From: Syngnathus acus
Taxonomy: Eukaryota; Chordata; Actinopteri; Syngnathiformes; Syngnathidae
Length of the DNA: 64,000 nucleotides
Direction: 5' to 3'
Assembly (NCBI RefSeq): GCF_901709675.1
Contig: NC_051100.1
Location: forward strand, 2,294,001-2,358,000
The first letter of the stretch is position 1. The number at the start of each line of letters is the position of its first letter. This document shows, one piece after another, positions 1-12,529 of the stretch. The notes below the pieces were generated by a model, which made no database searches, had not been told where the DNA came from, and saw nothing but the letters and a program-made list of their open reading frames with translations. The position numbers were made by a program, and so were the translations under genes.

Positions 1-174
1 TGTTTTTTTAAAAATACATCATGAGAGTAAGCCAAAATGTGAACATCTGCCCTTTCAAGTGCTCACAATGCAGGCTTTTGATTTTCACATCAAAAAAGAA
101 AAATCACACAATCATGCTGGGTGAGCTTAATGTGGAGGTTCTCGTTTAAAAATATGCAAATATTTTACTACGGA

Positions 175-572
175 AGAGGATTAGGGCCAGTGAAGAAAAA
201 AAAAACGAGGGGTGACAGGATTCTGACTTTTTTTCTCAGAATTCTGACTTTATTCTCAGAATTCTGACTTTAAAGTCGGAATTTCTGAGAATAAAGTCAG
301 AATTCTGACTTTAAACTTTCTGACTTTAAAGTCAGAATTCTGAGAATAAAGTCAGAATTCTGACTTTAAAGTCGAAAGTGGGAATTCTGACTTTAAAGTC
401 CGAATTCTGACTTTAAAGTCAGAATTCTGAGAATAAAGTCAGAATTCTGACTTTAAACTTTCTGACTTTAAAGTCAGAAAGTGGGAATTCTGACTTTAAA
501 GTCCGAATTCTGAGAAAAAAGTCAGAATCCTGTCACCCCTCGTTTTTTTTTCTTCACTGGCCCTAATCCTCT
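175..572. mobile_element. MITE-like element with long terminal inverted repeats and internal palindromes
   Basis: The left end starts AGAGGATTAGGGCCAGTGAA and the right end finishes with its reverse complement. The inverted repeats run about 55 bp, through a run of A/T and GAGGGGTGACAGGATTCTGAC. The interior is built from short palindromic blocks of the type TTCTGACTTTAAAGTC, alternating with TTCTGAGAATAAAGTC. The whole 398 bp could fold into one long hairpin. There is no coding capacity, so it would be non-autonomous. I found no convincing target-site duplication and do not assign a superfamily. Confidence 0.7.
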
Positions 573-626
573 AACGTATTTTTCAGACAAATTACAAATT
601 TATTATTTTGAATTTTATTCTTTAAA

Positions 627-894
627 CTCAAGAAATATGCACTCAGGAGACTAATTCCTTTTACTATTCATTGGTCTCTATCTACACATAATAAAAGTGT
701 GTGTTTAAAATCCCATTATTTTAATTATTCCCATTTTCTAACATAGTTTCATTTTTATGTCTCAAGAAATATGCACTCAGGAGACTAATTCCTTTTACTA
801 TTCATTGGTCTCTATCTACACATAATAAAAGTGTGTGTTTAAAATCCCATTATTGTAATTATTCCCATTTTCTAACATAGTTTCATTTTTATGT
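627..894. repeat. Two-copy 134 bp direct tandem duplication
   Basis: Positions 627-760 and 761-894 are almost identical AT-rich units that begin CTCAAGAAATATGCACTCAG and end TTTCATTTTTATGT. I see one difference, CATTATTTTAATT against CATTATTGTAATT. The near-identity implies a recent local duplication. No ORF or gene is associated with it. Confidence 0.9.
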
Positions 895-1350
895 TGAAGT
901 CTTCTGATTGTTTTCCCCTCTAAATTTAATTACGCTGTAGACACGGCACAGCTGTTATCACAATGGTGGGCATGTCATAAAAAAAAAAAAACACGTGCGT
1001 GTGCACGCATGTTTAAGGGGTCGAGTTATATTTGTCTCGCTATAAAGCTCTGCGTGCTTCTCATTTCCAGTCATTTAGCAGAAGTGAGCGAGTCAGTGAG
1101 TCGCTTCGAAAGAAATGAGTGTTGCAATCTCAAGCTAATACGACCTAAGGTGTCATTTTTCCAGCTGAAAATGATTTGATGTTTTAATTATTTGATAAGA
1201 AGCACTTTTCAGGCTGGGAGGCACACACAAACAACTTACATAAATACAAATGACCCATTTTTTTTTTTTTATAAATTATAACTGTGTTAGCATGTTGCAT
1301 AATAGCTAATATCTACTACCATGTTTTTCCTTAGTGTGCACTGTGCACCA

Positions 1351-1374
1351 CTGACTGACTGACTGACTGACTGA
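1351..1374. repeat. (CTGA)n microsatellite
   Basis: Five to six perfect CTGA units in an otherwise non-repetitive AT-rich region. Confidence 0.85.
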
Positions 1375-3955
1375 GAATACGTCCGGGCATGTCTCAAGTC
1401 CCACAATTGCATTGACACACATCCACACAATCTGTTTCAGGCTCACAAAAGAAACACTGTCTCATGCTCATCCAAGCATTTTTAAAACAAAAGAGAAAAT
1501 GTTCCAACAGTAAAATTGTCAAGGGTGCTGCTGCTGAATTATTGTGATTGCTACTGCTAATATCACAGCAGCATTCGACGTAAATACTGACAAGTGCATC
1601 GGAAATCAAACTGTCGTGAAACGTAACACCCAAGTGACATACTATGTGCCGTATTCATAGTTGGGAGACTTTCTTAGTTAACTTTTTTGAGGTTTGAAAA
1701 GTGTCACAAGTATTTCCCCGACTGTGAAATCCCCAAGCGTTCACATTTGCCTTTTGGACATTTTTTTAATTCTCAGTGAGGAAATGAAGAACAATAGCGA
1801 CATGACAAATTGGACTTGCTTGTTGTTTTCTTTTAGAGATAACTACTAAGCTAGCCGGTTGATCACAAATTTGTTGTGTAATGTCTTTGATAAGATGGAA
1901 AACAGATTAGTATGGCCTTTATACGTCATTTCTTGCAAGAAAGGGGTGTGATTGTATGGAGGTAATGTACGGAATGCTGCATGCAATAAAACACGACAGT
2001 TGCTGGCATTATTGCAACAATCAGACATAATTGGGAAACTTTAATCATGTTTTGTATCTTAAAACTGTTTTATCTTTGCTTTGCCGATACCGGAAATTGA
2101 CGGAAAATATGGGCCAATCTGGAATTCACCATGCAAATAGCCCAAATACTCAAGCTGCTCTGATGTGGACGACCGCTATTAGTGTGGAAATAAAATTTGT
2201 GAGGCCTATAATGTTGAAGGGAAGCTCTACTTTAAGAATGTTATGAAATTAAGCTGAAGCAAGAAAAATAAATCTCAAATTGTGTTTCTTTCAATGTGTT
2301 GGAATGGGTAAACAATTTTTTTTTTTATATAATTTGTTTTTAATGTATATTGGAGATTATTGAGGGTGCATCAAAGTGAAACATCTGTTATTTGAAATTG
2401 TCTTTGATGCGTACAGTAGAAATAAAATGTTGATCTTCCAGCGGGAATGTGTCATGCCGGCCACACCCGCTCGGCTGGCGACATCGTTTCTTGTGGGGAG
2501 ATGTGGGCAGTGCAAGAGAAAAGCAAAATAAATAAAAAAAAAAAAAAATAGCTGGGAGCAGAAGAGCAAATGAACCTCAATGACCGCTAAGCCTCACACA
2601 CATCACGGAACATTTCCAGTCACACACACATACACACATACTCTGTTGAGGCTTCAGCTCGTTTTGACAGCTTGTAATGACACCCACGCGAACAACTTGT
2701 AATGGAAATAAATCACCTCTTTATGTTTTTTCTTTTTAAATTTTTCCCTTCTATAGAAACAGAGGTCAAGTGAACGTTTCACCTCATGAACAGGAAGGAG
2801 TCGAATTTAGTTGTGTTGTGCATTTACGGACATTCGGGATGACGATGACTGAATGGATGTATGGTGATATCACTTGGTGGTGTGGAAAGTACCTGGAGAT
2901 TTGTGACAGACACACCACAAGATTTCTTTTTTCTTTTTTATAAAAGCACTGCGTGCTTTAATTGTGGACTTTGTTCAGCCTTGTGCCAGCAAGCTGAAAT
3001 GACTTTTTATTACAGCTAGGCAGGGTGACTCATAACCGTTTTTTTTTTCTAGTGTGATATAATAATGCATTTGGGTGTAATTAACAAATTAGAAAAAAAC
3101 TGAAATAAAGTAACACATTGTCACGTCGCAACAACTTTTTGTTCTATGGCTATCATCACGCTTTTTCTCTTTGCCATCTGATAGTCAAAAAAAAGTTCAT
3201 TTTTAAAATCCCGCCCTGAGTTGAAGTCTCGGGAGATTCTTTGAAAGTCTCACATGATGTTTTTGTTGACGCGCGTGTACTTTTTTTTTTTCCTCTCTAA
3301 ATTTGTCAGTAAGCTTGTTTGAGCCCGTGGCTGCTAAATTTGCTGACTCATCTTTTTTTGGTCTTCACAGCTGCAGCTGGGTTGAGCAAGCGGAAGGTTG
3401 ACAGGTGAACGCGAGCCCGGAGAGAGAGACTCCGCCCCAACAACATCATCAGCAAGGTGTGAAACGACGACTGTTTATTGTTTGAAAAGCAAAAGTGGAC
3501 ACAATAAGCACTTGTGTGAGGATTCACCGTTGTCTTTTCAATTAAATTTGGAGTAAGACATTTGCTTTATTAGAAAAAAAAAAGATCTTATCTCTGGGGA
3601 ATTTTTTTTGCCCCACGCTTTTCTCAACCAATCAAAATCATTTCAATTTCAAAAGAATAAACAAAACAATTGCATGTTTTGAACCACACACTAAAAATTT
3701 CCACTCTTCTGGGATTCCAACATTTTCTACGTGCAAATTCCCATCAAGTAAATTGGAAAAAAATGCACGGCTTCATTTGATTTGATTGGTTGGATTTAGT
3801 CCAGGTTTACATTTTTGAATCTAATTGTAAATATATCGATAATGCAAAATGCATTCTCGATAGGGTTCAAGTCTGGGCAAGTTCTTCCTCGTTTGTTGTT
3901 TTGAATTCTTACAGGGGTTGAGGTCCTCGTTGTATGACTGCGTTTCGTTTCTATG

Positions 3956-4030
3956 ACTCGTGGCTATCGCGTCTGCTTTGCAGTTCCGAGGTTCTGGGTT
4001 TGAATTCCTGCCGTTCCGTGTGGTGTATGT
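3956..4030 (+). mobile_element. SINE head fragment (tRNA-derived)
   Basis: A tRNA-like polymerase III promoter is visible: an A-box-like TCGTGGCTATCGCG, then GTCTGCTTTGCAGTTC, and a B-box-like GGGTTTGAATTCC. The layout matches the tRNA-related head of the widespread teleost SINE found complete at 19158-19508. The body is lost soon after the B-box, so this is an old truncated copy. Confidence 0.6.
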
Positions 4031-4793
4031 AGCAAAGTTTTGGATACAGTTCAGATTTTCTACAGGTGTTTTTGTAACAGTAGAACAAGACAATGCAATG
4101 CATCAAAAAAGGGAAAATGGCGTGAAAATAAATCAAGTCATCGATACCTCCATGCTTTTCAACTCTTTACTTTGATCAGTTGAGCAGAAACTGGGCGCGT
4201 TGCCGCAAGTGACGCAGTTCTGTTAAAGTGTGTGTGTGTGTGCGCATGTGCGTGTGTCTGCAACTGTACAGACGTATTTTTCTTTTTGATTGTGAAACCT
4301 GTGCCACGGCTTGTGCAACTCGCCCTGAAAGATGTGACGGAGGCTGGATGTTGTTTGCGCATTTTCTTGTTCTAGGTTACGATGGATGGTGTGCTGGTCG
4401 ATTTTGTCGAAAGTATTGCTATTGTGAGGATTTTCATTTAGACACAAGTAGTGCTTAATGCCCCCAATAAAACCAAACCTGCGTAGTTTGTTTTAGTTTG
4501 AGTGACTTAACCACTTTAGTTTTTTGGTGGGAGTAAATAGTTTAGCCTTGACCTCAATTTTGTATTTATTCTTTAGTGTGCAAAGGTGTCCGAAGATAAA
4601 CAATTGTCAGGCACGTCTGCACGGCTCAGGCTGATGCAACTCTGAGCCAAAGAGGTGCAAACACTCCACCTCGTTGGACACAACATTAGGGACACATGCA
4701 CCAATACAGTACAAAATAATGATTACAAATGTTTACTTTTTTATTTAAAAATAGATCTTGATTATTATTTGAAGCTTCAGCGCATAAATGTGA

Positions 4794-4845
4794 GAGGAAA
4801 CCCACACCGGCACAGCATGCAAATTCTACACGGAAGGGCCGCAGC
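4794..4845 (-). mobile_element. SINE body fragment, reversed
   Basis: AAACCCACACCGGCACAGCATGC AAATTCTACACGG is the reverse complement of the GTGTGGAGTTTGCATG / CCCGCGTGG segment in the complete SINE at 19158-19508. Only about 50 bp remain, so it is a degraded copy. Confidence 0.55.
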
Positions 4846-6300
4846 ATATCTGCGCTTAGGTTGTTCACAGAGGCAATCCCTTCTGTTCCGACGCTAAAAA
4901 TGGAACATATTTATGAGACTTTATCATTTATGTGTGTCTGATAAAGGACTGGATGTGACTGGAACCCCGGGCGTGGGCGGATGGACACGTGACTCAGCCG
5001 GCAGCAGGAAGACGGCGACCGGAGGTGTGTGTGCGCCTCTCGTGTGTGTGTGTGTGTGTGCGTGTGTCTATCATGTTCAACACTTGGTTCCAGTAAGCAC
5101 TGTTCGAGGACAACGCAATAGCCATGCGGCAAATTCAGTTCATTTGGTTGGGGGAAGATTCCATCCTCCGCACCTCCTCACACCAATTTTGACATGGTAA
5201 AAACGAAACACTCAATTTTAACTTCAATGACGCTTCACCCAATCCTTCCTCTTTCAATTCAACGCTCGCATTTACATGATCAAAGAAGCAAGGTGGCATT
5301 ATGATCATTTCAGCATTAAAAAGTTGAGCAATTGTTCGGAGTGAAGCAGCTCGCTTCTCCTTTTTCCACAGATGGATGGAGCAATCCTTACCGCCCGATG
5401 ACACCATGCACTGATATGACACTCTGTATGTTGTGTTTGTGTGCACTTGCAGGTGTCTGTTGTGTTTGTGTGCACTTAGAAATGTATGTGTGTTAATAAG
5501 ATTTGTGTGTATGAACAAGTGTGTCATTATCTGATTATGGTTTTGCCAAATTGTGGAAGGCACGGTACTTTCCAGCAAATGAGCTTGCACACACATTCAC
5601 ACACAATAAGAAGAGAAAAACAAAAAAACAATACGAGTCTTTCACATGTTAATCGGACATTTTGATGAGTTTAGTTTCCTCGGCTATTAATCTATAAATA
5701 AAAATGTTAGCAGATTTTGAATTTGATGACTGTCTTGAAGAGAGCAATCGATGGACATTAATCCGTCTGATCTCGAGATGACAGTTGATGTGCAATGTTG
5801 TCTACACGTTGTAATTTTACAATGTAAGTGACACTACAATAAAAGAAGCTTCAAAAAGAAATTTTGGGTTTATTTTGAGACCGTTTTTTACTGCTTACAC
5901 TATTATTCATGCTACTACAAAACGTGTGTTCTGAACAAAGGTTCATGTGGGAATTTAGACTTTGGAGACTCAGTATTCTCTCCATCTTAAAAGATACAAT
6001 GCAATTCCATTATTGAACCAAAAAATATAGAATGTCATTGATTTTCTCAATTTTCTTTGGATTCCCCCCCCCCCCTCTCAAATTATTATTAGAGCAGATT
6101 TATTTTTAAAAATCACTAATTACTGTTGCAAACTTTTTTTGGTACTTCGATACACGAGTATATGTTTTTTTATTCATAATAAAAATGCACTTTTAATACT
6201 GCAGTTTGAATAGAAATACCTGTGCACTCGTGTAAATATTTGCATTCCAGTGTTAACTAACAACTCACTTGTCGTATCAATAAGCCACACGGCATGTAGA

Positions 6301-8915
6301 AAGATGAAAAAAGTTTATTTACAAAAGGCAATGAGACAATACAATTACTACTTCAGTGTGTCATAGTATAAACAGACCTATAATAAAATAATAACAAGAC
6401 ACATGCTGCTGCTACAGTCGCACTGGGTCATTCAGAGTCACCCGCATACTTAGTTCCCCTCGTTATTTGTAGTCCCATTGAAGAAATGTTTCAAATCTCC
6501 AATATAGTCATTCACTTTGAAGGCAAAACAAAATACAAAAAAAACCCTCCAGCTGTGTTTAGCAAATTGCGTAAAACCCTGAATGTCACACACAAGACGG
6601 CTCATTGGTCGCTGTGCTTTTTGCTCCCTGCCGTAAGACCTAACCATAGTTAGTAAGTAAGACGTGAGGTCTTAAGTTTTCACAGGGCACCACATGCCGT
6701 CAGAGTCTACAAAGAGTGAAGTGGTGGTTTGTTGGTCAGCCTGAGGATGGGTCACATAGAAAAATGTGTATTGTTTTTGTATGAAAACCGATGAAAATAA
6801 ATATTTGATTAAATGCATGACTAGATGAAGCAGGTGTACTTCAGTGTAGGGCATAATGATGGCTTAATTCAAATTGTGTGGATTGTCTGCTTGTAACTTG
6901 GAAGGTAACGTTTTTCACGGTGTGGCTCAGAAAAAGACGTACTCTTAATTAATCATAAAAGCATTCTGTCCTTTATTTGCTAGTAACTTGGAATTGTTGT
7001 GACAAAATTGTGTTTTTCATTAAAAAAAAAGTAATAACGCACGACTACAGACTGACAAGGTTTGGCTCGGGGGGACATAATCGCTAAGATGATTCAAAAA
7101 TATTTCGATTGTTTGCGAGTGAGTTGGAAGAGTTGCATCGAAAATGTCTTTTGGGACCGATTCTTAAGACGTAGTAACAGTTCTTATGTAATGTATGAAG
7201 GTGTGCTGATTTGAATTCGGATTCCCTCGGTGGAGGTTGGAAAACTGAAAACAAGTTTCGTTCATTTCTTCCTACTCTTTCGCTCCCGTGAATATTTGTA
7301 GTCGGCGCCGCTTAACCCAACGTCGTACCAGTCACAATGTCGTGAAACGACGCTACCAAGTTCAGGGACAAAGTCATGTAAACTGTGACGCGGTACATGT
7401 TGACACAACTGTGCAAATATCCTCCATGGATGCCGCACCAACATGCTCATCTGAGTTTTAAAACCCTGCGTGGGAGGTGCAGCAACCGCTATGAAACCAT
7501 GACTAAGCATTGGTATTAATTATCAGATTTATTTTTAGTACTTGAAATGATTTGAGTCACGTTTTGACAAAAAAAAAAAGGGGATTTGTTAGCTTTACTT
7601 GACATACGATATAGAATTGAAAACAGCAGATGTATTTCCTATGGCGTTAAGATAGAATAGTTGTAAAAGTAATACCGTAACATCTATGCTAGTTTCAGTT
7701 AGCCTCGCTACAGCATGATGTCAGCAATATGCGAACGGACTTTCCTTTAGAGGCTTAATTCTAGTTTCCTATGTTTTAGTCTTTCAGTAACTTGAAGTGA
7801 AAGTGGCAACTTGAAGCAAGTATGTATCTTATTTGGACAACTGACTCTAGCGAACAATCAATGTATTTGTAGCATGCTAGCTGGCATATTAGCTAACCAT
7901 TCATTTGCTGCTCAGAAATCTGTCATTTTCTGGGAGTGTTTGAAAAAACGGCAGGCGAGCACAGACTTGCTAATGAACGGATGGAGACGGATGTCTGACA
8001 GATGATGACGACGACGATACTTATGCTGAAACCGTGAACGGAGAAGGCGATGTCCTAGAAAGCAGTCTAGGCCCTAAACGGGACAAAAAGTGGTCGCTTG
8101 ATTCGGCTCTAGTGGTTACACAAACACCGACATCTCTTCGAGATGAATGTTTTGCATAGTGGATAAGATTTTCATTCATAAGTTCATATTTACACACCAG
8201 GGAAGACCTTGTTTGTTCTAAACATGAGACGCTTTAGCATCTTTTTTAGGGTGTCCAAGGGGTGGGCCAACTCTGTCGGCATGTTAAAAGTTTAAATCTG
8301 GGCAAATCAGGACACCTACAGGAGTTAAGTTTGGGAAATGCTGTAAGTTGGTCTAGTTTTGTAGGGCAGGAGACTGGATTTGCTAACTCCATTGGCGTGT
8401 TGTTCCCTCGAAATTGGGAAACTGGGAAAGCCTCCTTGAAAGAGATGCGATATGTTCAAAAATGGGTCAAAAACTGACAGAAAACATCGTAGAAACCGCG
8501 GCTTTTGAGCTGTGACAAGGAGTTTTAAAGGTCCCTTTCATCTTGGGAATTCATGGACCCACACATTTAACAACCCTGTGTCTGCAGAGTTGACTGTTAC
8601 CTTTCTGTTCAACAACAATATCTCAGACAAGTAAACCAAAAGGAATTAGCAGGAGAATGTACAAGGCACGTTTGGATTTCCACAGGCGTCATCTTCCGGG
8701 GGCGGGGCTGAGGGGTTTGTTTGCGTTCTGGATGGGAGTGCAAATTCCCAACTCTGGTTTCACGGCAAAGGCTCAGAGACGAGAGGGGAAAAAGTGGAAA
8801 TTCCAGACGTTTTTAGAGTTCCTCAAAGTGTCCACTTCCTGAAATAGTAAGAAGAAGACTTGTCGAATGCTACGTCTGCTGGGTTTTTATGGTTTTTTTC
8901 ACCCCCCTCCGTGAG
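6301..8915 (-). other. Probable 3' UTR and flank of bcl2l11
   Basis: This is the sequence downstream of the bcl2l11 stop codon on the minus strand. Minus-strand AATAAA signals can be read at 7528-7533, 6972-6977 and 6314-6319. The last has the typical look of a vertebrate 3' end (plus-strand AAGTTTATTTACAAAAGG). No coding exon is visible. Which signal is used cannot be told from sequence alone. Confidence 0.4.
6314..6319 (-). terminator. Candidate distal poly(A) signal for bcl2l11
   Basis: AATAAA on the minus strand, about 2.6 kb beyond the bcl2l11 stop codon. Nearer candidates are at 7528-7533 and 6972-6977. Mammalian BIM transcripts also have long 3' UTRs, which makes a distal site reasonable. 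The choice is inference. Confidence 0.3.
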
Positions 8916-9077
8916 CTAACCCTGAGGGTGGTGCGGCTGGCCGTTGGGGTCTTCGCCAAAGTACCATACGATCACGAGAAGCAGGACGCCCATGCAGAGG
9001 AGGAAGGCGGGTTCCTGGTGAATGGGCAGCACCGGCAACTGGTTCTGAAGGGCTGCTGCCCCTCTACGTGCCGCTCC
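8916..9077 (-). CDS. bcl2l11: bcl2l11 terminal exon: membrane anchor
   Basis: The acceptor GTTTATCCAG precedes GGA GCG GCA; the reading frame ends at TAG (8916-8918). It encodes 53 residues: an Ala/Arg-rich linker, then QEPAFLLCMGVLLLVIVWYF as a single hydrophobic helix and a short polar tail rich in H, P, Q and G. The helix would anchor Bim in the outer mitochondrial membrane. It is a more regular transmembrane segment than the Arg-punctuated C-terminal helix of human BIM as I recall it. Confidence 0.85.
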   Translation of the reverse strand, partial: GAARRGAAALQNQLPVLPIHQEPAFLLCMGVLLLVIVWYFGEDPNGQPHHPQG

Positions 9078-12000
9078 CTGGATAAACACAAAATAATCAT
9101 GTCAAACTAGAGAATGTGATTTGTGTACAAATGAATGCTAATAACATAAAAGTAAACTGAAATGCCGGAATTAATCTGAATCGTTGACATGGAGAGTGTG
9201 AGATTTAGCAAGTTCTGGGAAGAGTTCCTAAGATCTCCTGAATGAGCTCAATAGTTTGAAGTTGGAATAGTTTGAATGAGTGCATTGCAACACTAAATAA
9301 AAACGTCAAAAATACAAATATAGAAGAGCCCACACAATGATGTCACTCTCTGAGGAATTTTGTGTTAGCCTCATGGCAGGAATGAAGTTTACCTTAGAGA
9401 TGGTTGCTATGGACCATCAAATTACTCCTTTCAGTCATTTTTCAACAGAAGCTTGTTTGTTTTAACACACAAAAGGTCTTGTTGCTTGTTTTTGTGGATT
9501 TTCCCCAGAGCCATCATGCTAATCTTAGCCCGAAGATAGGTGTTGATGGCTTTATTTATTGTTGACAATCTAGGCATATTCATTTTATGGCAAGATTGTT
9601 GCTAGTAAAAGTAGTTAATCACACCTAACAGTAATTTCAGCATAATTATTGTTTCTGCTAGTAAGTGATGGTGAGAAACCCAGAGCTAATTTTAGCTTCT
9701 TAGCTTTCCTGTAAACTAAATTACTGTGCTGACGAAGTAACTTTTTACATTTTTAGAATTGATGCCAAAAAGTGACTTGTATGTACATTATGGTGGTCAC
9801 AACATTATTGTTGCTGAATGTGGCTAACTTAGCATGTTGCTAAACTGATGTGTACCAATCAATGGCAACGTGAACTGCGCTACTATGTTTACATCTACAG
9901 GAAACAAGCAGGTAAGTCAACATTCTTTTTAAAGAGACTCTCCAGGTGTCATATCCTGCATATTAGTATTTACAAGCCTCGCTATATACTCCAAGCCAGT
10001 CCAAAGAAAAGCATGCATCTCCAACAACCAAAAAAAGGGACTGTTCTTAGGTTTTTGGTCAGTTGTTTGGCAAGTTAAAATATTTGGGGATCCAACAGTG
10101 ATTTTTTTTTTTCTTTTAATCAATGCAATTTGTTTTTATTCCACTAGAATTTTTACAAAATATGGAAATGTCTCTTGACAGAATGTGGAAAACCCAGCCA
10201 CATTCTTTCGCCTCAACACACCACAAACCGGATCGCTGGTGAACGTAACCACACATCTCTCTTAGCTTCCTTAACACACTTGGCACTGGTTGTGACCATA
10301 ACAGGTGTTTTGGTTTGGCTTGACCTTTTTTCTTCTCTTTTTCCTTCCAGTCAACAAGCCCACGCTTTGGCCCTCATCCACATCGCCATTCATTGCTCAC
10401 ACAGCAGAAGGGAAATCCTCTCCACAAACCACCACCAGGACTTGAGAGAGGTGGGCCAAGAGCCATGCGGATGGTGACATTGACAAATATCCAACATGGG
10501 GGGGAAAAAACTAAATAAAATAAAAAAAACGTAATTTTATAAGGTGGCGTGTTATATTTTATTTTCAAAAAATGGACCTATTTTTTTTCATTGGCGGTGA
10601 TGTCATTGCAAATAGCACAACAACTGACTGCCACATTTATTGTGTTACAATTTTCTTTTACCTCAATCTTCGAGTTCTGCCTTACTTAAATACATGCTCT
10701 AAGATGAACCGCTAGCAGTCTGACTGAAACGTATTATTTACTGGCGTAGGAAATTGGAGTTTATTTGCCTTGGCAGGAGGACGTCCTGTCTTGGCCTCAC
10801 GCCTTTCGGATGAAACCTGGCCCTGATGGATCGTAAAACACCAACAAAGAGTGGCACGAGATCCAGCCAGAGAGGGGGGGGCGGGAGGAAAAGTCAAGCA
10901 AAGCCCACACAGCACGCTCATGCCAGGACAGGAAACAGGTGAGTGGGGAAAGACTGGTTCCCCCGGTTATGAATCATATCGTCTTGTAATTCAGCATGTG
11001 ACCCGAGTTGTACATTTACAGGGCAGACTAAGAGGCTTTTCCAGCTTTTCCTGTACACCATCCCTTTGACCCGACTGCAAATATGTGGCACCCACGAGAC
11101 TAGTCCATCGTTTCATGATGACGAGATAAGAGGTGAGGATTAATTCAGACGTCGACATTGTACCAGAATTATAAAAGTCTCCAAATGTGCAAATCTGTTA
11201 TTCATCTTGGTGATGAATGGTAAGCAAAGTCGAACCAGTGAATGTTATTATGATTGTTTTGTTGCACACTGTTTATGATCCATATCGTAAACAATTGCTC
11301 GGCAATCCAGCCAATTTTTTATTGGATCGCTCCAGGTAACACAATCCGTCATCATGACATAGAGGTGTCAATCATTCGGCGGTTTTGCTGATGGCTAACA
11401 TCTGTTGCTCTTATTGCACGGAGGTTCAAATTGAAAAGCGTTTTGTTGTGTCTTCGGCGAGGGATGCGATCAATTATTGCGTGAGGGTTCTCGGGGCAAC
11501 TGCAGGGATCGATAAACCAAACACAAGAGTGACTTTGGTCACCCAACTGGTGTGGAATGACTCATACATTGACCTTTAAAAAGGTCGATTTTAGCTTTAT
11601 TTTTTACTACTTTCCTTTCTGTTGTTATTGATCTGTGTCTGTGTGGTAAAAACATTGCAGTTAGCCGTTACAAAACAGCTCATGTCATTTTTGTTTTCTA
11701 GCCACAACTTACTATGCGGCCAGCCAAAAATAGCTCAGGCTGCACTTAAATGGCGTGCGCGCTCGCACACAGAAAAGAGAAACTGGCTCAGGCTTTGTTA
11801 TTGTTAGCCTAATAGCATAGTTGCCTTAGTCATATAGTTGAACATTTTCAAAACAAGAAAGCACGACAAATTCTGCAAACAAGAAGCAATTCAACCTCTG
11901 TGGATTACCACGAACCAAATGACTAATAAGAATCTAGTCAAACAAAGAAAAACTATTAAATTTGTAGCAAGCATATTGCTACTTTTCTTTTTTTTTTTTT

Positions 12001-12363
12001 TTTCTTTTTTTTAATGTTGTGACAGACCCATGATTGGTTGTTAACTGCACACTGAGCATGTGATGTCATTTTCAGTTGACAGCAAGGGACAAAATGTGTT
12101 TTTCTACACAATCTTGTGTAATATATAATTTGTCATTTTTAATTCCCGTTTCGGGACAAATTCTTGCAAGGGCTCTATATTCATGCTAAACAATTTAAAA
12201 TAAAAAATATATACGTATATACAAAAATAGACTAAAAATAAACACTTGGTTCAAAAGCCCCTTTTTGTCTTTGACACCCGACGGATGCGCACTGGTCCTC
12301 CGAGTTATTTTTGTCTGCAAGCACTCCCACTGAAAGACGACACAGTGTGTAATAGCCTCTGTT

Positions 12364-12394
<31 letters not shown>

Positions 12395-12497
12395 CTTTTG
12401 GCAGGATAATTAGACCTTGTGCCTTTGCTCAGCAAGAGCCCTTTAACTGCAAGGCTGAGCAATAATGTAGCTACACTGTCACGGATACCGGCCCCTG

Positions 12498-12529
<32 letters not shown>

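Larger units (their letters stand above)
895..6300. other. Gene-poor intergenic stretch
   Basis: No ORF here looks like part of a conserved protein. The stretch is AT-rich and holds poly-A/T runs, TG microsatellites (about 4228-4256 and 5041-5066), one SINE-head fragment and one reversed SINE-body fragment, listed separately. An exon-like acceptor/donor pair near 3371-3405 was considered and rejected. The short ORFs are consistent with chance. Confidence 0.6.

Noticed and set aside
3371-3405. Exon-like segment on plus with acceptor CTTCACAG, frame A-A-G-L-S-K-R-K-V-D-R and a stop.
   Set aside because: Splice signals look good, but the peptide is only about 11 residues, no upstream exon is found in the window, and I recognise no family.
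5135-5596. 153-codon minus-strand ORF.
   Set aside because: Composition follows GT-rich simple sequence, with no domain and no splice or start support.
10351-10477. Possible plus-strand exon after the pyrimidine tract ending TTCCTTCCAG.
   Set aside because: No homology, no partner exons, and it lies inside the antisense bcl2l11 intron. The open frame is short.
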